A DNA stretch of 58,096 nucleotides, from assembly GCA_028287185.1 (NCBI GenBank), contig JAQBQD010000148.1, positions 1 to 58,096 of the forward strand. Direction: 5' to 3'. Positions 35,348 through 45,048 of the stretch are shown here, one piece after another. This DNA is from Gemmatimonadota bacterium. Lineage in GTDB: Bacteria > Gemmatimonadota > Gemmatimonadetes > Longimicrobiales > Longimicrobiaceae. The number at the start of each line of letters is the position of its first letter. The first letter of the stretch is position 1. The notes under the pieces were generated by a model. That model did not search any database. It had not been told where the DNA came from and was given only the letters and a program-made list of their open reading frames with translations. The position numbers and the translations under genes were made by a program.

Positions 35348-37081
35348 ATGCACCCACGCCCCCTGCTCCACGCCGCTGTGCTCGCGGCAGCCTTCGCCGC
35401 GTGCCCGGCGCACTCGCAGCGAGGCGGGGCCGCGCCGCCCGACCTGATCCTCACGGGCGGGCGCATCTTCACGGCCAACCCGGCGCACCCGTGGGCACAG
35501 GCCATCGCCATCCGCGGCGAGCGGGTGGTGGCGGTGGGGACGACGGCGCAGGTGGAACGGCTGGCGGGGCGGGGAACGCGGCGGCTGGCGCTGGGCGGGC
35601 GCGTGGTGGTGCCGGGCTTCAACGACGCGCACGACCACTACGGCGGCCCGCCGGTGGGCGTCGTGGTGCACATCGACGCGGACCCCATCGCCGGGGCGCC
35701 GCCGGCGGCGGTGCTGGACTCGGTGCGCGCGGCGGCGGCGCGCACCCCGCGGGGGACCTGGGTGACGGTGGACATCGGCCTGGCCGTGCTGGAAAGCCCC
35801 TTGGTCCAGGGCGGCACCATCCGCGCCGTGCTGGACTCCGTGGCCCCCGACCATCCCGTGCACCTGGCCACGCCGTGGGGCCACGGGCACCTGGTGAACA
35901 CCGCCGCCCTGCGCGCCGCCGGCATCGCCGAGGACGTGCGCGACCCGGTGGGCGGCTGGTACGGACGTGATGCGTCGGGGCGGCTGAACGGGGTGCTGAA
36001 CGAGGGCACGGAGAACGCCTTCCGTGCCTCCGCCTCGGCGCGGCCCGACGCGGAGCAGGGCGCCAGCCTGCGGGCGTATGCGGACGAGGCGGGCGCGCTG
36101 GGCATCACCTCGGTGCAGGACATGGCGAACGCCCTCGATCCCGCGGCCACCCTCCGGGCCGTGCGCGCCGCCACCGCCGCCGGGCCGCTCCCCATCCGCC
36201 TGCGCCTCATCCGCTGGGCCGCGCCTGGCCCGGACGGCCGCAACCCCGGCGAGTGGGACGCGTTCCCGGCGCACCCGGCACGGGGCGTGGCGCTGGAGGG
36301 CACCAAGTGGATCCTGGACGGCACCCCCCTGGAGCGCGGCGCCGTGATGCGCGCACCCTACGCCGACCGGGCGGGGTGGAAGGGCCGGCTGGACTTTCCG
36401 GTGGACACCATCCGGCAGATGCTGCGCGAGGCGCTCGCCGCCCGCGGCACCGGCCCCGCCGACCGCCAGCTCATGCTGCACGCGGTGGGAGACAGCACCA
36501 TCCGCCTGGTGCTGGGCCTGATGCAGCAGCTCGCGCCGGATTCCGTGTGGCGTGCCCGCCGGCTGCGGCTGGAGCACGGCGACTGGCTTTCGGGCGACCT
36601 GATCCCCGTGGCGAAGCGGCTGGGGGTGGTGGTGGTGCAGAACCCCACGCACTTCGCGCTGGGAAGCCAGGTGATGCAGGGGCGGTACGGCGGAAGGGTG
36701 GCCGGCTTCCAGGCCGTGCGCTCGCTGGTGGAGGCGGGAGTTCCCCTGGCCATCGGCTCCGACGGACCGCGCAGCCCCTTCCTGAACATGATGCTCGCCG
36801 TCACCCATCCCAACAACCCCGCCCAGGCGCTCACCCGCGAGCAGGCCGTGGCCGCCTACACGCGCGGATCGGCGTACGCGGAGTTCGCCGAGCGGCGGAA
36901 GGGGACGCTGGCGCCCGGGATGCTGGCCGACCTGGCCGTGCTGTCGCAGGACATCTTCCGCGTGCCCGCCCAGGCGCTTCCCGCCACCCACAGCGTGCTC
37001 ACCCTGCTGGGGGGCCGCGCCGTGCACGACGAGCACGTGCTCCGCGCCCCGGCCGGAACTTCCACCGAGCGCGGCAAGTAG
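35348..37081 (+). CDS. Secreted amidohydrolase (amidohydrolase family 3, YtcJ-like)
   Basis: 577 residues with a signal peptide (LLHAAVLAAAFAACPAHSQ). Metal ligands: HxH in FNDAHDHYGG, Lys candidate in GTKWILDGTP, His in LMLHAVGD and RLEHGDWLS, and Asp in AIGSDGPRSPFLN. Residues from about 31 (DLILTGGRIFTANPAHPWA) form the composite beta-sandwich of urease-like amidohydrolases. Family members hydrolyse diverse C-N bonds in small molecules; substrate unknown. It is followed after 245 bases by a secreted peptidase on the same strand. Confidence 0.9.
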   Translation: MHPRPLLHAAVLAAAFAACPAHSQRGGAAPPDLILTGGRIFTANPAHPWAQAIAIRGERVVAVGTTAQVERLAGRGTRRLALGGRVVVPGFNDAHDHYGGPPVGVVVHIDADPIAGAPPAAVLDSVRAAAARTPRGTWVTVDIGLAVLESPLVQGGTIRAVLDSVAPDHPVHLATPWGHGHLVNTAALRAAGIAEDVRDPVGGWYGRDASGRLNGVLNEGTENAFRASASARPDAEQGASLRAYADEAGALGITSVQDMANALDPAATLRAVRAATAAGPLPIRLRLIRWAAPGPDGRNPGEWDAFPAHPARGVALEGTKWILDGTPLERGAVMRAPYADRAGWKGRLDFPVDTIRQMLREALAARGTGPADRQLMLHAVGDSTIRLVLGLMQQLAPDSVWRARRLRLEHGDWLSGDLIPVAKRLGVVVVQNPTHFALGSQVMQGRYGGRVAGFQAVRSLVEAGVPLAIGSDGPRSPFLNMMLAVTHPNNPAQALTREQAVAAYTRGSAYAEFAERRKGTLAPGMLADLAVLSQDIFRVPAQALPATHSVLTLLGGRAVHDEHVLRAPAGTSTERGK

Positions 37082-37326
37082 ATGAGGGGTTCCGCACCGC
37101 CGGGTGCCGACGGTCGGCCGGGGCGATCCGTGCAGCGGAGGGCCGGGGCGCGTCCCCCCCGGCAGATGGTCCGCATGTTGCCGCGGGACGGGTCCATGAG
37201 CCCCGGCCAGGAACCCGCGCCTTCGCCGCCGTGACGGACCGTCCGCCCGGCGGCCCGCGCGGCCGAGCCGTTCCACGCGTACCCGCACCGGCGGGCGCGA
37301 CGCCCAACCCCACAGGACACGAAACC

Positions 37327-39501
37327 ATGCACCCATCTCGTCTGCTGCTGGTCGCCGCCGGAGTGGCCGTCGCGGGCTGCGCGCCCATGAGCGCACCCGT
37401 CGGCGGAAGCACCCGGCCCCAGGCCGCCGGCCCTTCGGTGCCCGCGCGCGACAACCCGTTCTTCACGGCCAGCACGCTGCCCTTCCAGGCGCCGCCCTTC
37501 GACCGCATCCAGGACGCCGACTACCAGCCGGCGCTGGAAGAGGGCATGCGCCTGAAGCTCGCCGAGATCGAGGCCATCGCCGGGCAGACGGCCGCGCCGA
37601 CCTTCGACAACACGATCGTGGCGATGGAGCGCTCCGGGGCGCTGCTCACGCGCGTGTCCAAGGTGTTCTTCGCGCTCACGCAGGCCAACACCAACGACGC
37701 GCTGCAGAAGGTGGAGAGCGAGGAGAGCCCCAGGCTCGCCGCCCACCATGACGCCATCTACCTGAACGACCGCCTCTTCCACCGCGTCCAGAGCCTGTAC
37801 GAGCGGCGCGCCTCGCTGGGGCTGAGCCCCGTGCAGGTCGCGCTGCTGGAGCGCTACCACCGCGACTTCGTGCGCTCGGGCGCTCAGCTCTCGGACGCGG
37901 ACAAGGCGCGGCTGCGCGAGATGAACCAGGAGCAGTCGCGGCTGAACACCGAGTTCCAGAACCGCCTGCTGGCCGCCACCAAGGCCGGCGCGGTGGTGGT
38001 GGACGACCGCGCGCAGCTGGCCGGGCTGGACGAGGGCGCCATCGCCGCCGCGGCGCAGGCCGGCAAGGACCGGGGGATGGAGGGGAAATGGGTGCTGCCG
38101 CTGCAGAACACCACGCAGCAGCCCGTGCAGGCCTCGCTCCAGAACCGCGCGCTGCGCCGGCGCCTCTTCGAGGCCAGCACCCGACGCGCCGACGCGGGCG
38201 GCCCCAACGACACCCGCGAGGTCGTCCGGCGCCTGGCGCAGCTTCGCGCGCAGCGGGCGCAGCTGCTGGGCTTCCGCACCTTCGCGGCGTACTCGCTGGA
38301 CGACCAGATGGCGAAGACGCCCGAGGCCGCCATCAAGCTGCTGACGGACATGTCGCTGCCCGCCACCGCCCGCGCCCGCGCCGAAGCGGCGCGCATGCAG
38401 CAGCTCATCGACCGCCAGAACGGCGGCTTCAAGCTGGCCGCGTGGGACTGGCAGTACTACGCCGAGCAGGTGCGCAAGGCGCAGTACGACCTGGACGAGT
38501 CGCAGATCAAGCCCTACTTCGAGCTGGACCGGGTGCTGAACGACGGCGTCTTCTTCGCCGCGCACCAGCTCTACGGGCTCACCTTCAAGGAGCGCAGGGA
38601 CATCCCCGTCTACCACCCGGACGTGCGCGTCTTCGAGGTGTTCGACGCGGACGGCAGCTCGCTGGCGCTCTGGTACTGCGACTACTTCAAGCGCGACAAC
38701 AAGAGCGGCGGCGCCTGGATGGACAACTTCGTGGACCAGTCGGGCCTGTTCGGCACCAAGCCGGTGGTGTTCAACGTCGCCAACTTCACCAAGCCCGCGC
38801 CGGGCCAGCCCGCCCTGCTCAGCTTCGACGACGTCACCACCATGTTCCACGAGTTCGGGCACGCGCTGCACGGCATCTTCTCGAACGCGCAGTACCCCGC
38901 CGTCTCGGGCACCAACGTGCCGCGCGACTTCGTGGAGTTCCCGTCGCAGTTCAACGAGCACTGGGCGCTGGAGCCCACCGTGTTCGCGCACTACGCCAGG
39001 CACTACCGCACGGGCGCGCCCATGCCGGCGGCGCTGGTGCAGAAGATCAAGGCCGCACGCACCTTCAACCAGGGCTTCGCCACCACCGAGTACCTGGCGG
39101 CCGCCCTGCTCGACCTGGCCTGGCACAACCTGCCCGCCGACGCCCCGCAGCAGGACGTGGAGGCGTTCGAGACCCAGGCGCTGGCCCGCTACAACGTGGC
39201 CATGGCCGAGGTCCCGCCGCGCTACCGCACCCCGTACTTCGCGCACGTGTGGGGCGGGGGATACGCGGCCGGCTACTACGCCTACATGTGGAGCGAGGTG
39301 CTGGACGACGACGCGTACGCCTGGTTCACCGAGCACGGCGGGATGACGCGCGCCAACGGCCAGCGCTTCCGCGACATGATCCTGTCCCGGGGCGGCACCC
39401 AGGAGGCCGGCGCCATGTACCGCGCCTTCCGCGGCCGCGACCCGCGCGTGGAGTCCCTGCTGGAGCAGCGCGGCCTGCAGGGCGGCTCGCAGGACAAGTA
39501 G
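37327..39501 (+). CDS. M3 family metallopeptidase lipoprotein (Dcp-like)
   Basis: 724 residues from ATG at 37327. The N-terminus LLLVAAGVAVAGC is a lipoprotein signal with Cys at 18. The zinc motif HEFGH lies at 508-512 within TTMFHEFGHALHGIFS, followed by a Glu-containing SQFNEHWALEPTVF, as in peptidyl-dipeptidase Dcp and oligopeptidase A. It probably trims peptides in the periplasm. The Dcp-like core is complete: FARSG-like (FVRSGAQLSDADKARL) and HVWGGGYAAGYYAYMWSEV are present. Confidence 0.94.
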   Translation: MHPSRLLLVAAGVAVAGCAPMSAPVGGSTRPQAAGPSVPARDNPFFTASTLPFQAPPFDRIQDADYQPALEEGMRLKLAEIEAIAGQTAAPTFDNTIVAMERSGALLTRVSKVFFALTQANTNDALQKVESEESPRLAAHHDAIYLNDRLFHRVQSLYERRASLGLSPVQVALLERYHRDFVRSGAQLSDADKARLREMNQEQSRLNTEFQNRLLAATKAGAVVVDDRAQLAGLDEGAIAAAAQAGKDRGMEGKWVLPLQNTTQQPVQASLQNRALRRRLFEASTRRADAGGPNDTREVVRRLAQLRAQRAQLLGFRTFAAYSLDDQMAKTPEAAIKLLTDMSLPATARARAEAARMQQLIDRQNGGFKLAAWDWQYYAEQVRKAQYDLDESQIKPYFELDRVLNDGVFFAAHQLYGLTFKERRDIPVYHPDVRVFEVFDADGSSLALWYCDYFKRDNKSGGAWMDNFVDQSGLFGTKPVVFNVANFTKPAPGQPALLSFDDVTTMFHEFGHALHGIFSNAQYPAVSGTNVPRDFVEFPSQFNEHWALEPTVFAHYARHYRTGAPMPAALVQKIKAARTFNQGFATTEYLAAALLDLAWHNLPADAPQQDVEAFETQALARYNVAMAEVPPRYRTPYFAHVWGGGYAAGYYAYMWSEVLDDDAYAWFTEHGGMTRANGQRFRDMILSRGGTQEAGAMYRAFRGRDPRVESLLEQRGLQGGSQDK

Positions 39502-39514
39502 CGCTCTCGACCGG

Positions 39515-39546
39515 CGGCGGGGCGGCGATCGCTCGTCTCCCCGCCG
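39515..39546 (+). terminator. Hairpin after the M3 peptidase
   Basis: CGGCGGGG (39515-39522) pairs with CCCCGCCG (39539-39546) with a 16-base loop, starting 13 bases after the peptidase stop. It is weaker than other hairpins in the window. Confidence 0.4.
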
Positions 39547-40050
39547 GCCGGCTCTCCACCGGCCGTCCGGCTTCCAGGGACCGGTGGATCGGTGGATCGG
39601 TGGATTTCGTTCGCCATTCCACCGTCTCTGCCGATCGAGGTTCGGCGCGTCCGGCGCGTCCGGCGCATCCGCGGTGGCGTTGACGCGTCGTCGACCTCCG
39701 CGGACACATCCGGACGGAGGTGCCGAGTACCCGCGGAACGCTGTATCCCCGTGCGGCACGCTGTCCCGCGGCGCTACATCGGTTTCCCGGCCCTCATCCC
39801 GCCCGAACCTGCCGGATCCCAGCGGACTCCTGCATCTTCGGGCGGCGGATGCGGCTCGGAGGGACGGCCGCGGGGTTGCATGCTGCGCGGATGGAGAATC
39901 GCCGGCTGTGATCTGCGACTCCCGAGGATGCCCCCGCACCGGTGACGCATCGGCCGGATCGATCCCGGGTGGTATCCCAGGTGTCTCTGCACTAAGTTTT
40001 CGTCGGAAGCGGCAATCTCGCCCGCACCCCAACGCCCAACGGAGGCCTCG
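39547..40050. other. Non-coding stretch upstream of the YceI gene
   Basis: No gene was seen. Short tandem repeats occur: about three copies of CGGTGGAT near 39581-39605 and GCGTCCGGC-type units near 39645-39672. A promoter for the YceI gene is expected near 39990 but no consensus boxes were found. Confidence 0.4.
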
Positions 40051-40674
40051 ATGACGGTCGGCACGCTCGCCCCCTTCCTGCTCGCTCCCGCGCTGCTGTT
40101 CGGCGGCCCCACGCCCGCCGCCGCACCCGTCGCCCCGGCACGCCATGCGCCGCCGGTGACGTGGCAGATCGACACCGACCACTCCGAGGTCGCCTTCCGC
40201 ATCCGGCACCTGGTGAGCCGCGTGCGCGGGCGCTTCACGCGGTGGGCGGGCACCATCGTCGCCGACCCGGCGAACCTGGCCGGCGGCTCGGTGGACGTGA
40301 CCATCCAGGCCGCGAGCATCAACACGGACGTGGAGCGCCGCGACAACCACCTGCGCTCGGCCGACTTCTTCGACGCACCCAACCATCCCACCATCACCTT
40401 CAAGAGCACCCGCGTGGAGACGCTTCCCGGCGGCGCGCTGAAGGTGTTCGGCAACCTCACCATCCGCGGCACCACCAAGCCCGTGGTGCTGGAGGGCCAC
40501 TACAACGGCGTGGGCGGCGTGCCGGGCCGCCGCCGCATCGGCTTCGAGGCCAGCACCACCGTGAACCGCATGGACTACAGCGTGACCTGGAACCGCGCCG
40601 TGGAAGGCGGCGGCGCGCTGCTGGGCGACGAGGTGGAGATCCTGCTCTCCGTGGAAGCCGCCGAGAGGCCGTAG
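40051..40674 (+). CDS. YceI family secreted protein
   Basis: 207 residues from ATG at 40051 with GGAGG upstream. A signal peptide (to about residue 25) precedes the YceI lipocalin-like fold: WQIDTDHSEVAFRIRHLVSR, then SADFFDAPNHPTITFKST and LTIRGTTKPVVLEG. YceI proteins bind isoprenoid quinones or lipids in the periplasm. It is a single gene followed by a good terminator at 40833-40878. Confidence 0.92.
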   Translation: MTVGTLAPFLLAPALLFGGPTPAAAPVAPARHAPPVTWQIDTDHSEVAFRIRHLVSRVRGRFTRWAGTIVADPANLAGGSVDVTIQAASINTDVERRDNHLRSADFFDAPNHPTITFKSTRVETLPGGALKVFGNLTIRGTTKPVVLEGHYNGVGGVPGRRRIGFEASTTVNRMDYSVTWNRAVEGGGALLGDEVEILLSVEAAERP

Positions 40675-40832
40675 CCCCGAACGCAGGGAGCCTCGGCCGC
40701 CGAGCCCGTCCCGTCCGCGGGAGCTGGCTAGTCGGCCCGAGGCCTGGTCCGCCGGTATGGAGGGTCGGCATCCCGGAGCGGCGTCGTCCGCACGGAAGGT
40801 CGATCCGCCGGCTCACGCCGACGGACGAACGG

Positions 40833-40878
40833 AGAACGCGGGAGCCGCCACCAGGGACGGTTCCCGCGTTCTTCGTTT
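40833..40878 (+). terminator. Rho-independent terminator after the YceI gene
   Basis: AGAACGCGGGA (40833-40843) pairs perfectly with TCCCGCGTTCT (40862-40872), followed by the T-rich TCGTTTGC. It sits between the YceI gene and the convergent penicillin-binding protein gene, in an otherwise empty 344-base gap. Confidence 0.7.
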
Positions 40879-41018
40879 GCGTCGATTGGGGTTCCACGGC
40901 GATGAACCGGCGAAAACCACAATCGCTCTCCGGCGAACCGCGGGTCCGTGCGGAGCAAAATTCGGCGCGGAACCATGAAGACTTACCCTCGCCCGCCCGC
41001 GGGAGGGGGTGCCCGCGC

Positions 41019-43184
41019 TTAAAGCGGCCGGGTGAGGGCCGCTCCCGGCGGCGGGATCGCCGGCAGCGTGTCGTGCACCACGCTGTCCGTGGGCACCGGC
41101 GCGGCGGCGGGCAGGGCGTCGGCGCGCCAGGTGCCGTCGGGGTGCAGGTAGCACGAGCCGGCGGGGACGGCCGCGGCCAGCATCTTCTCCTGCGCGGCGG
41201 GCGCGGCGGGACAGGGCTCCAGCGCCGGCAGGCCGCTCGCGCGGTCGATGGCGACGGTGACGACGCCGGGGGGAACGGCCCACGGCGCGGGCGGCGGCCG
41301 GCGGGCGTACACCTGGCCCATCACGTCGCCCCAGATGGGCGCGGCCGTCGTGCCGCCGAAGGCCACGCTGCCCAGCGGCCGCGGCGTGTCGAAGCCCACC
41401 CACACCGCCGTCACCATCTCGGGCGTGAACCCCACGTACCACGTGTCCGTGGCGTCGTCCGTGGTGCCCGTCTTGCCCGCCATGGGCACGCGCGCGGGCA
41501 GGCGGCGGCGGGCCTCCCGGCCGGTGCCGCGCTCGGCCGCGTCGCGCATCAGGTCCGTCATCAGCCACGCCACCTCGGGCGACAGAACACGGACGCCGCG
41601 CGAGCCGCGGTCGAACAGGATGCGCCCGCGGAGATCGGAGACGCGGCGGATGAGGAAGGGCTCCACGCGCACGCCGCGGTACGCAAAGGCCGTGTACGCC
41701 GCCGCCAGCTCCAGCGGCTTCACCGCGCCGGCGCCGATCAGCGACGACGGGTAGGGGTGGATGGGCGACTCGATGCCGAAGCGCCGCGCCGTCGCCAGCA
41801 CCGTGTCGATGCCCGTCTCCAGGCCGAGCTGGATGGCGACGGTGTTGATGGACTGCACCAGCCCCTCGCGCACGGACACGGGCCCGCGGAACACGTTGTC
41901 CGAGTTGCGCGGCTGGTACGGTCGCTGGCCACGCATGGCGATGCTGAGGGCCGTGTCCTCCATCACCGTCGCCGCCGTGAACCCGTGCTCCAGCGCCGCG
42001 GTGTAGACGATGGGCTTGAACGCCGATCCTGGCTGCCGCCGCGCCGAGGTCACCCGGTTGAAGTGCGAGTCCGTGAAGTCGCGCCCCCCCACCATCGCCA
42101 GGATCTCGCCCGTCTTGGCATCCACCGACACGACGAGTCCCTGCAGGTAGGGCGTGCCGCGCGCGTCCGGCTTGGCCGTGGGAGAGCCGAAGCGCGGGCC
42201 GCGGAACCAGCGCTGGGCCTCGATGCGGCGCAGCCCGCGCACCAGCGCGCTGTCCGCCGCGTTCTGCACGGCGGGGTCGATGCTGGTCCACACGCGCAGG
42301 CCCACGGTGCCGTAGCTGTGGCCGTAGCTCTGCTCCAGGTACTGGCGCACCTGCTCCACCGCCCACGACGGGCGCGCCGAGTAGCCGTGGTTGGGCGCCA
42401 GGCGGATGGGTCGCGCGCGGGCCTGCGCCGCCTGTGCCGGGGTGATGATGCCCGCCTGCGCCATGATGCCCAGCACCAGGTCCCGCCGCTCGCGGGCGCG
42501 CACCATGTTGATCTTGGGCGAGTAGATGCCGGGGCCCTTGGGCAGCGCCGCCAGCATCGCCGTCTCCTCGATGCTCAGCTTCGCCGCCGGCTTCCCGAAG
42601 AAGTGCCGCGCCGCCGCCTCGATGCCGAACCACCCGTGGCCGAACGAGATCCAGTTGAGGTACGACTCCAGGATGCGGTCCTTGGGGTAGCGCTGCTCCA
42701 GCTCCACCGCCAGCTCCATCTCGCGCAGCTTGCGTCCCACCGTCATCTCGCGCCGGTCCACCTCGTGGGGATACATGGTGCCCACGAGCTGCTGCGTGAT
42801 GGTGCTGGCCCCCTCGCGCCGCCCCGACAGCGTGCGCCCGATGGCCCGCGCCACGCCGATGGGGTCCACCCCCGGATGCTCGTAGAAGCGCCGGTCCTCC
42901 ACCGCCACGAAGGTGCGCGGCACGTACTCGGGCAGGCTGCGAATGGAGACGATGGTCCGCACCTGCGGCCCCAGCTCGGCGATCAGCGAGCCGTCACGCG
43001 CGTACACCTGCGCGCTCTGCGTGGGCGCCAGCAGCTCGATGCCGCCCTCCTGCGCCCGTGCGGCCAGGGGCACGCAGGAAAACGCGAAGGTCAGCGCGGA
43101 TGCAAGTCCACGGACGAGGGTCGGTCGATGGCTCTGGGGTTGGGACAAGACTTCGGGCGGGGTGTGCGTGACGTCTTGGTTCAT
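41019..43184 (-). CDS. Class A penicillin-binding protein (PBP1A-like)
   Basis: 721 residues from ATG at 43184. Glycosyltransferase 51 domain with EDRRFYEHPGVDPIG, GASTITQQLVG and the helix LELEQRYPKDRILESYLN-like stretch (VELEQRYPKDRILESYLNW). Transpeptidase domain with SxxK in RQPGSAFKP, SxN in QSINT and KTG in AGKTGTTDDATDTWYVGF. It polymerises and cross-links peptidoglycan outside the membrane. The N-terminus (ALTFAFSCVPLAARAQ) looks more like a cleavable signal than the usual membrane anchor. The C-terminus is Pro/Ala rich. Confidence 0.94.
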   Translation of the reverse strand: MNQDVTHTPPEVLSQPQSHRPTLVRGLASALTFAFSCVPLAARAQEGGIELLAPTQSAQVYARDGSLIAELGPQVRTIVSIRSLPEYVPRTFVAVEDRRFYEHPGVDPIGVARAIGRTLSGRREGASTITQQLVGTMYPHEVDRREMTVGRKLREMELAVELEQRYPKDRILESYLNWISFGHGWFGIEAAARHFFGKPAAKLSIEETAMLAALPKGPGIYSPKINMVRARERRDLVLGIMAQAGIITPAQAAQARARPIRLAPNHGYSARPSWAVEQVRQYLEQSYGHSYGTVGLRVWTSIDPAVQNAADSALVRGLRRIEAQRWFRGPRFGSPTAKPDARGTPYLQGLVVSVDAKTGEILAMVGGRDFTDSHFNRVTSARRQPGSAFKPIVYTAALEHGFTAATVMEDTALSIAMRGQRPYQPRNSDNVFRGPVSVREGLVQSINTVAIQLGLETGIDTVLATARRFGIESPIHPYPSSLIGAGAVKPLELAAAYTAFAYRGVRVEPFLIRRVSDLRGRILFDRGSRGVRVLSPEVAWLMTDLMRDAAERGTGREARRRLPARVPMAGKTGTTDDATDTWYVGFTPEMVTAVWVGFDTPRPLGSVAFGGTTAAPIWGDVMGQVYARRPPPAPWAVPPGVVTVAIDRASGLPALEPCPAAPAAQEKMLAAAVPAGSCYLHPDGTWRADALPAAAPVPTDSVVHDTLPAIPPPGAALTRPL

Positions 43185-43446
43185 GTTGGGAGCGCCTGGA
43201 ATATAGCCGCCGTGGGCGCGGGAGAGGAGGTGTGGAACGCCGGATGGGAACCGCCCCGGCGGAGGCGGGGATCGCCCTCCGGCGCTGTCGCCTCGCGTAT
43301 GGGGCGAAGGGGCTGCGGGGACGTATCCTTGTCTTCACGGATGCAAGGCCCCCGTGCACCGCCATCGCGGGCCGTGCCGGGCTCCACGGGCCGTGCTGGC
43401 ATCCTTCCCACCGCCGAACCGAACCCTGCCGCGCCGGGCCCTCCTC

Positions 43447-45048
43447 ATGCGCCAGAGCACCTCGTCCCCCGCCCACGATGCGGCGAAGCGAAAGCCGGAC
43501 GCGGCGCGGACCGGGCCCGCCCAGCCCGCGGAGGCGACGGGCGTACGCGCCCGCGAGCCGGCGGCGGTGCTGGTGCGGGCGGTGCTGGACGGCCGCACGC
43601 CGTCCGCGCGCGACGTGCTGGCCCTTCAGCGCAGCATCGGCAACCGCGCGGTGGGCCGGCTGCTCCGTCCGCGGGCGGGGGCACCGGCCGCCGTGCAGCG
43701 CGTGCTGGCCGTCACCGCCGACGCCTTCTCTGCCGCCAGCAGCACCACCACCTCGGGGTTCCTGGGCCTCGGCAGCAAGACCGTTCGGCTGGACTCCGTG
43801 ATCGCGGCGCTGACCGCGTACGAGGAGAAGGTGGGCTCGCCCGAGCGCGAGGAGCTGCCGCTGCGCAAGGTGCTGAAGGCGTGCGACGCGGCGGCGCCCG
43901 TGGACACCCGGCAGTCGGACGCCGTGCGCGACCTGAAGCACGAGGTGTACCTGGAAGCCGTGCGGCTGATGCCCAGCCTGATCCTGGTTCGGCTGAGCGA
44001 GTCGCCCACGGCCTCGCTGGTGCAGACCACGCTGAGCGCCAACCTGTACGCGGACTTCGGGATCTCGAACAGCTCGTACCGCGCGGCGGTTCAGGGCCTG
44101 GTGTACGACACGGGGAACGTGGGCGCGGGCGTGGATGCGTACGTGGGCTCGCAGCCCGACCCGCGCGGCTCGAACGACGCGTTCTCGGCCGCGTTCAAGA
44201 CGTACGTGAACGGCACGGGCCGCCGCGTCACGCGCGAGGCCCTGGCCTCCGTGGCGGGGGCGCTGGCGACGGGCCGGCAGAAGCTGCTGGGCCGAAAGGC
44301 CGACCGCGAGGCGCTGGCCGGCCTCTTCACCGTCTCGGACGAGGTGGTGGCCGACGCCGCCCCCAACCGGCTCACGGCGCTCCAGTTCGCGCAGATGGCC
44401 GAGCTGTACAGCCGCATCCGCGAAGGCGAGGGGAACGTGCGGCTCGCCAACCGCACCAAGACCTCCGGCGGCATCGTGAACGACGGCATGGACGCCACCG
44501 CGTTCGGGCAGTTCCAGACGGGCGCGCTGGCCGACGTGGCCCAGATCCTCCGCACGCCCGAGGGCCGTGCCGTGCTGACCGGGCTCATGTCTGGGGGAGC
44601 GGCGGGAAACAGCGTGGTGAGCATCGGCGCCGCCGACAACGCCTACCAAGCCGGGTACGGGGCCACCGACATGAACGCCGCCTCCGCCGGCGGCACGGGG
44701 GGGCGCGTGCACTACCAGCCCGGCACCGAGATGGACGCCGCCCTCGCCAAGGGCCAGCTCAGGACCACCAGCGACACCGCCCTGCTGCACGAGCTGGTGC
44801 ACGCCTACCACGGATCGCAGGGCACCCTCGTGGCCTTGGCCAACACGGTCTCGATGCTCGACACGCTGACGGCGAACACCCACGTCAACGATACGGGCGT
44901 GGTGCAGGAGGAGTACGCCACCGTGGGCCTCGGCGCGTGGAGCGGCGAGGCGCTCACGGAGAACCGCTACCGCGCCAGCCAGCGCCTGCTCGCCGGCGTG
45001 GACCAGACGCTGGCCGACAAGTACAAGGAACGGGAGACCTACAGGTGA
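43447..45048 (+). CDS. Candidate eCIS-associated effector with M91-type zinc peptidase domain
   Basis: 533 residues from ATG at 43447. Near the N-terminus (about 57-72) it has VLALQRSIGNRAVGRLL, the tag found in many proteins linked to extracellular contractile injection systems (eCIS). The long middle is unassigned. The C-terminus carries HELVH at 448-452 in LLHELVHAYHGSQG, then EEYATVGLGAWSG and ALTENRYR; these match M91 peptidases of the NleD effector type, where HExxH binds zinc. No injection-system genes are in the window, so it is an isolated cargo candidate. The next gene overlaps its stop (GTGA). Confidence 0.75.
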   Translation: MRQSTSSPAHDAAKRKPDAARTGPAQPAEATGVRAREPAAVLVRAVLDGRTPSARDVLALQRSIGNRAVGRLLRPRAGAPAAVQRVLAVTADAFSAASSTTTSGFLGLGSKTVRLDSVIAALTAYEEKVGSPEREELPLRKVLKACDAAAPVDTRQSDAVRDLKHEVYLEAVRLMPSLILVRLSESPTASLVQTTLSANLYADFGISNSSYRAAVQGLVYDTGNVGAGVDAYVGSQPDPRGSNDAFSAAFKTYVNGTGRRVTREALASVAGALATGRQKLLGRKADREALAGLFTVSDEVVADAAPNRLTALQFAQMAELYSRIREGEGNVRLANRTKTSGGIVNDGMDATAFGQFQTGALADVAQILRTPEGRAVLTGLMSGGAAGNSVVSIGAADNAYQAGYGATDMNAASAGGTGGRVHYQPGTEMDAALAKGQLRTTSDTALLHELVHAYHGSQGTLVALANTVSMLDTLTANTHVNDTGVVQEEYATVGLGAWSGEALTENRYRASQRLLAGVDQTLADKYKERETYR

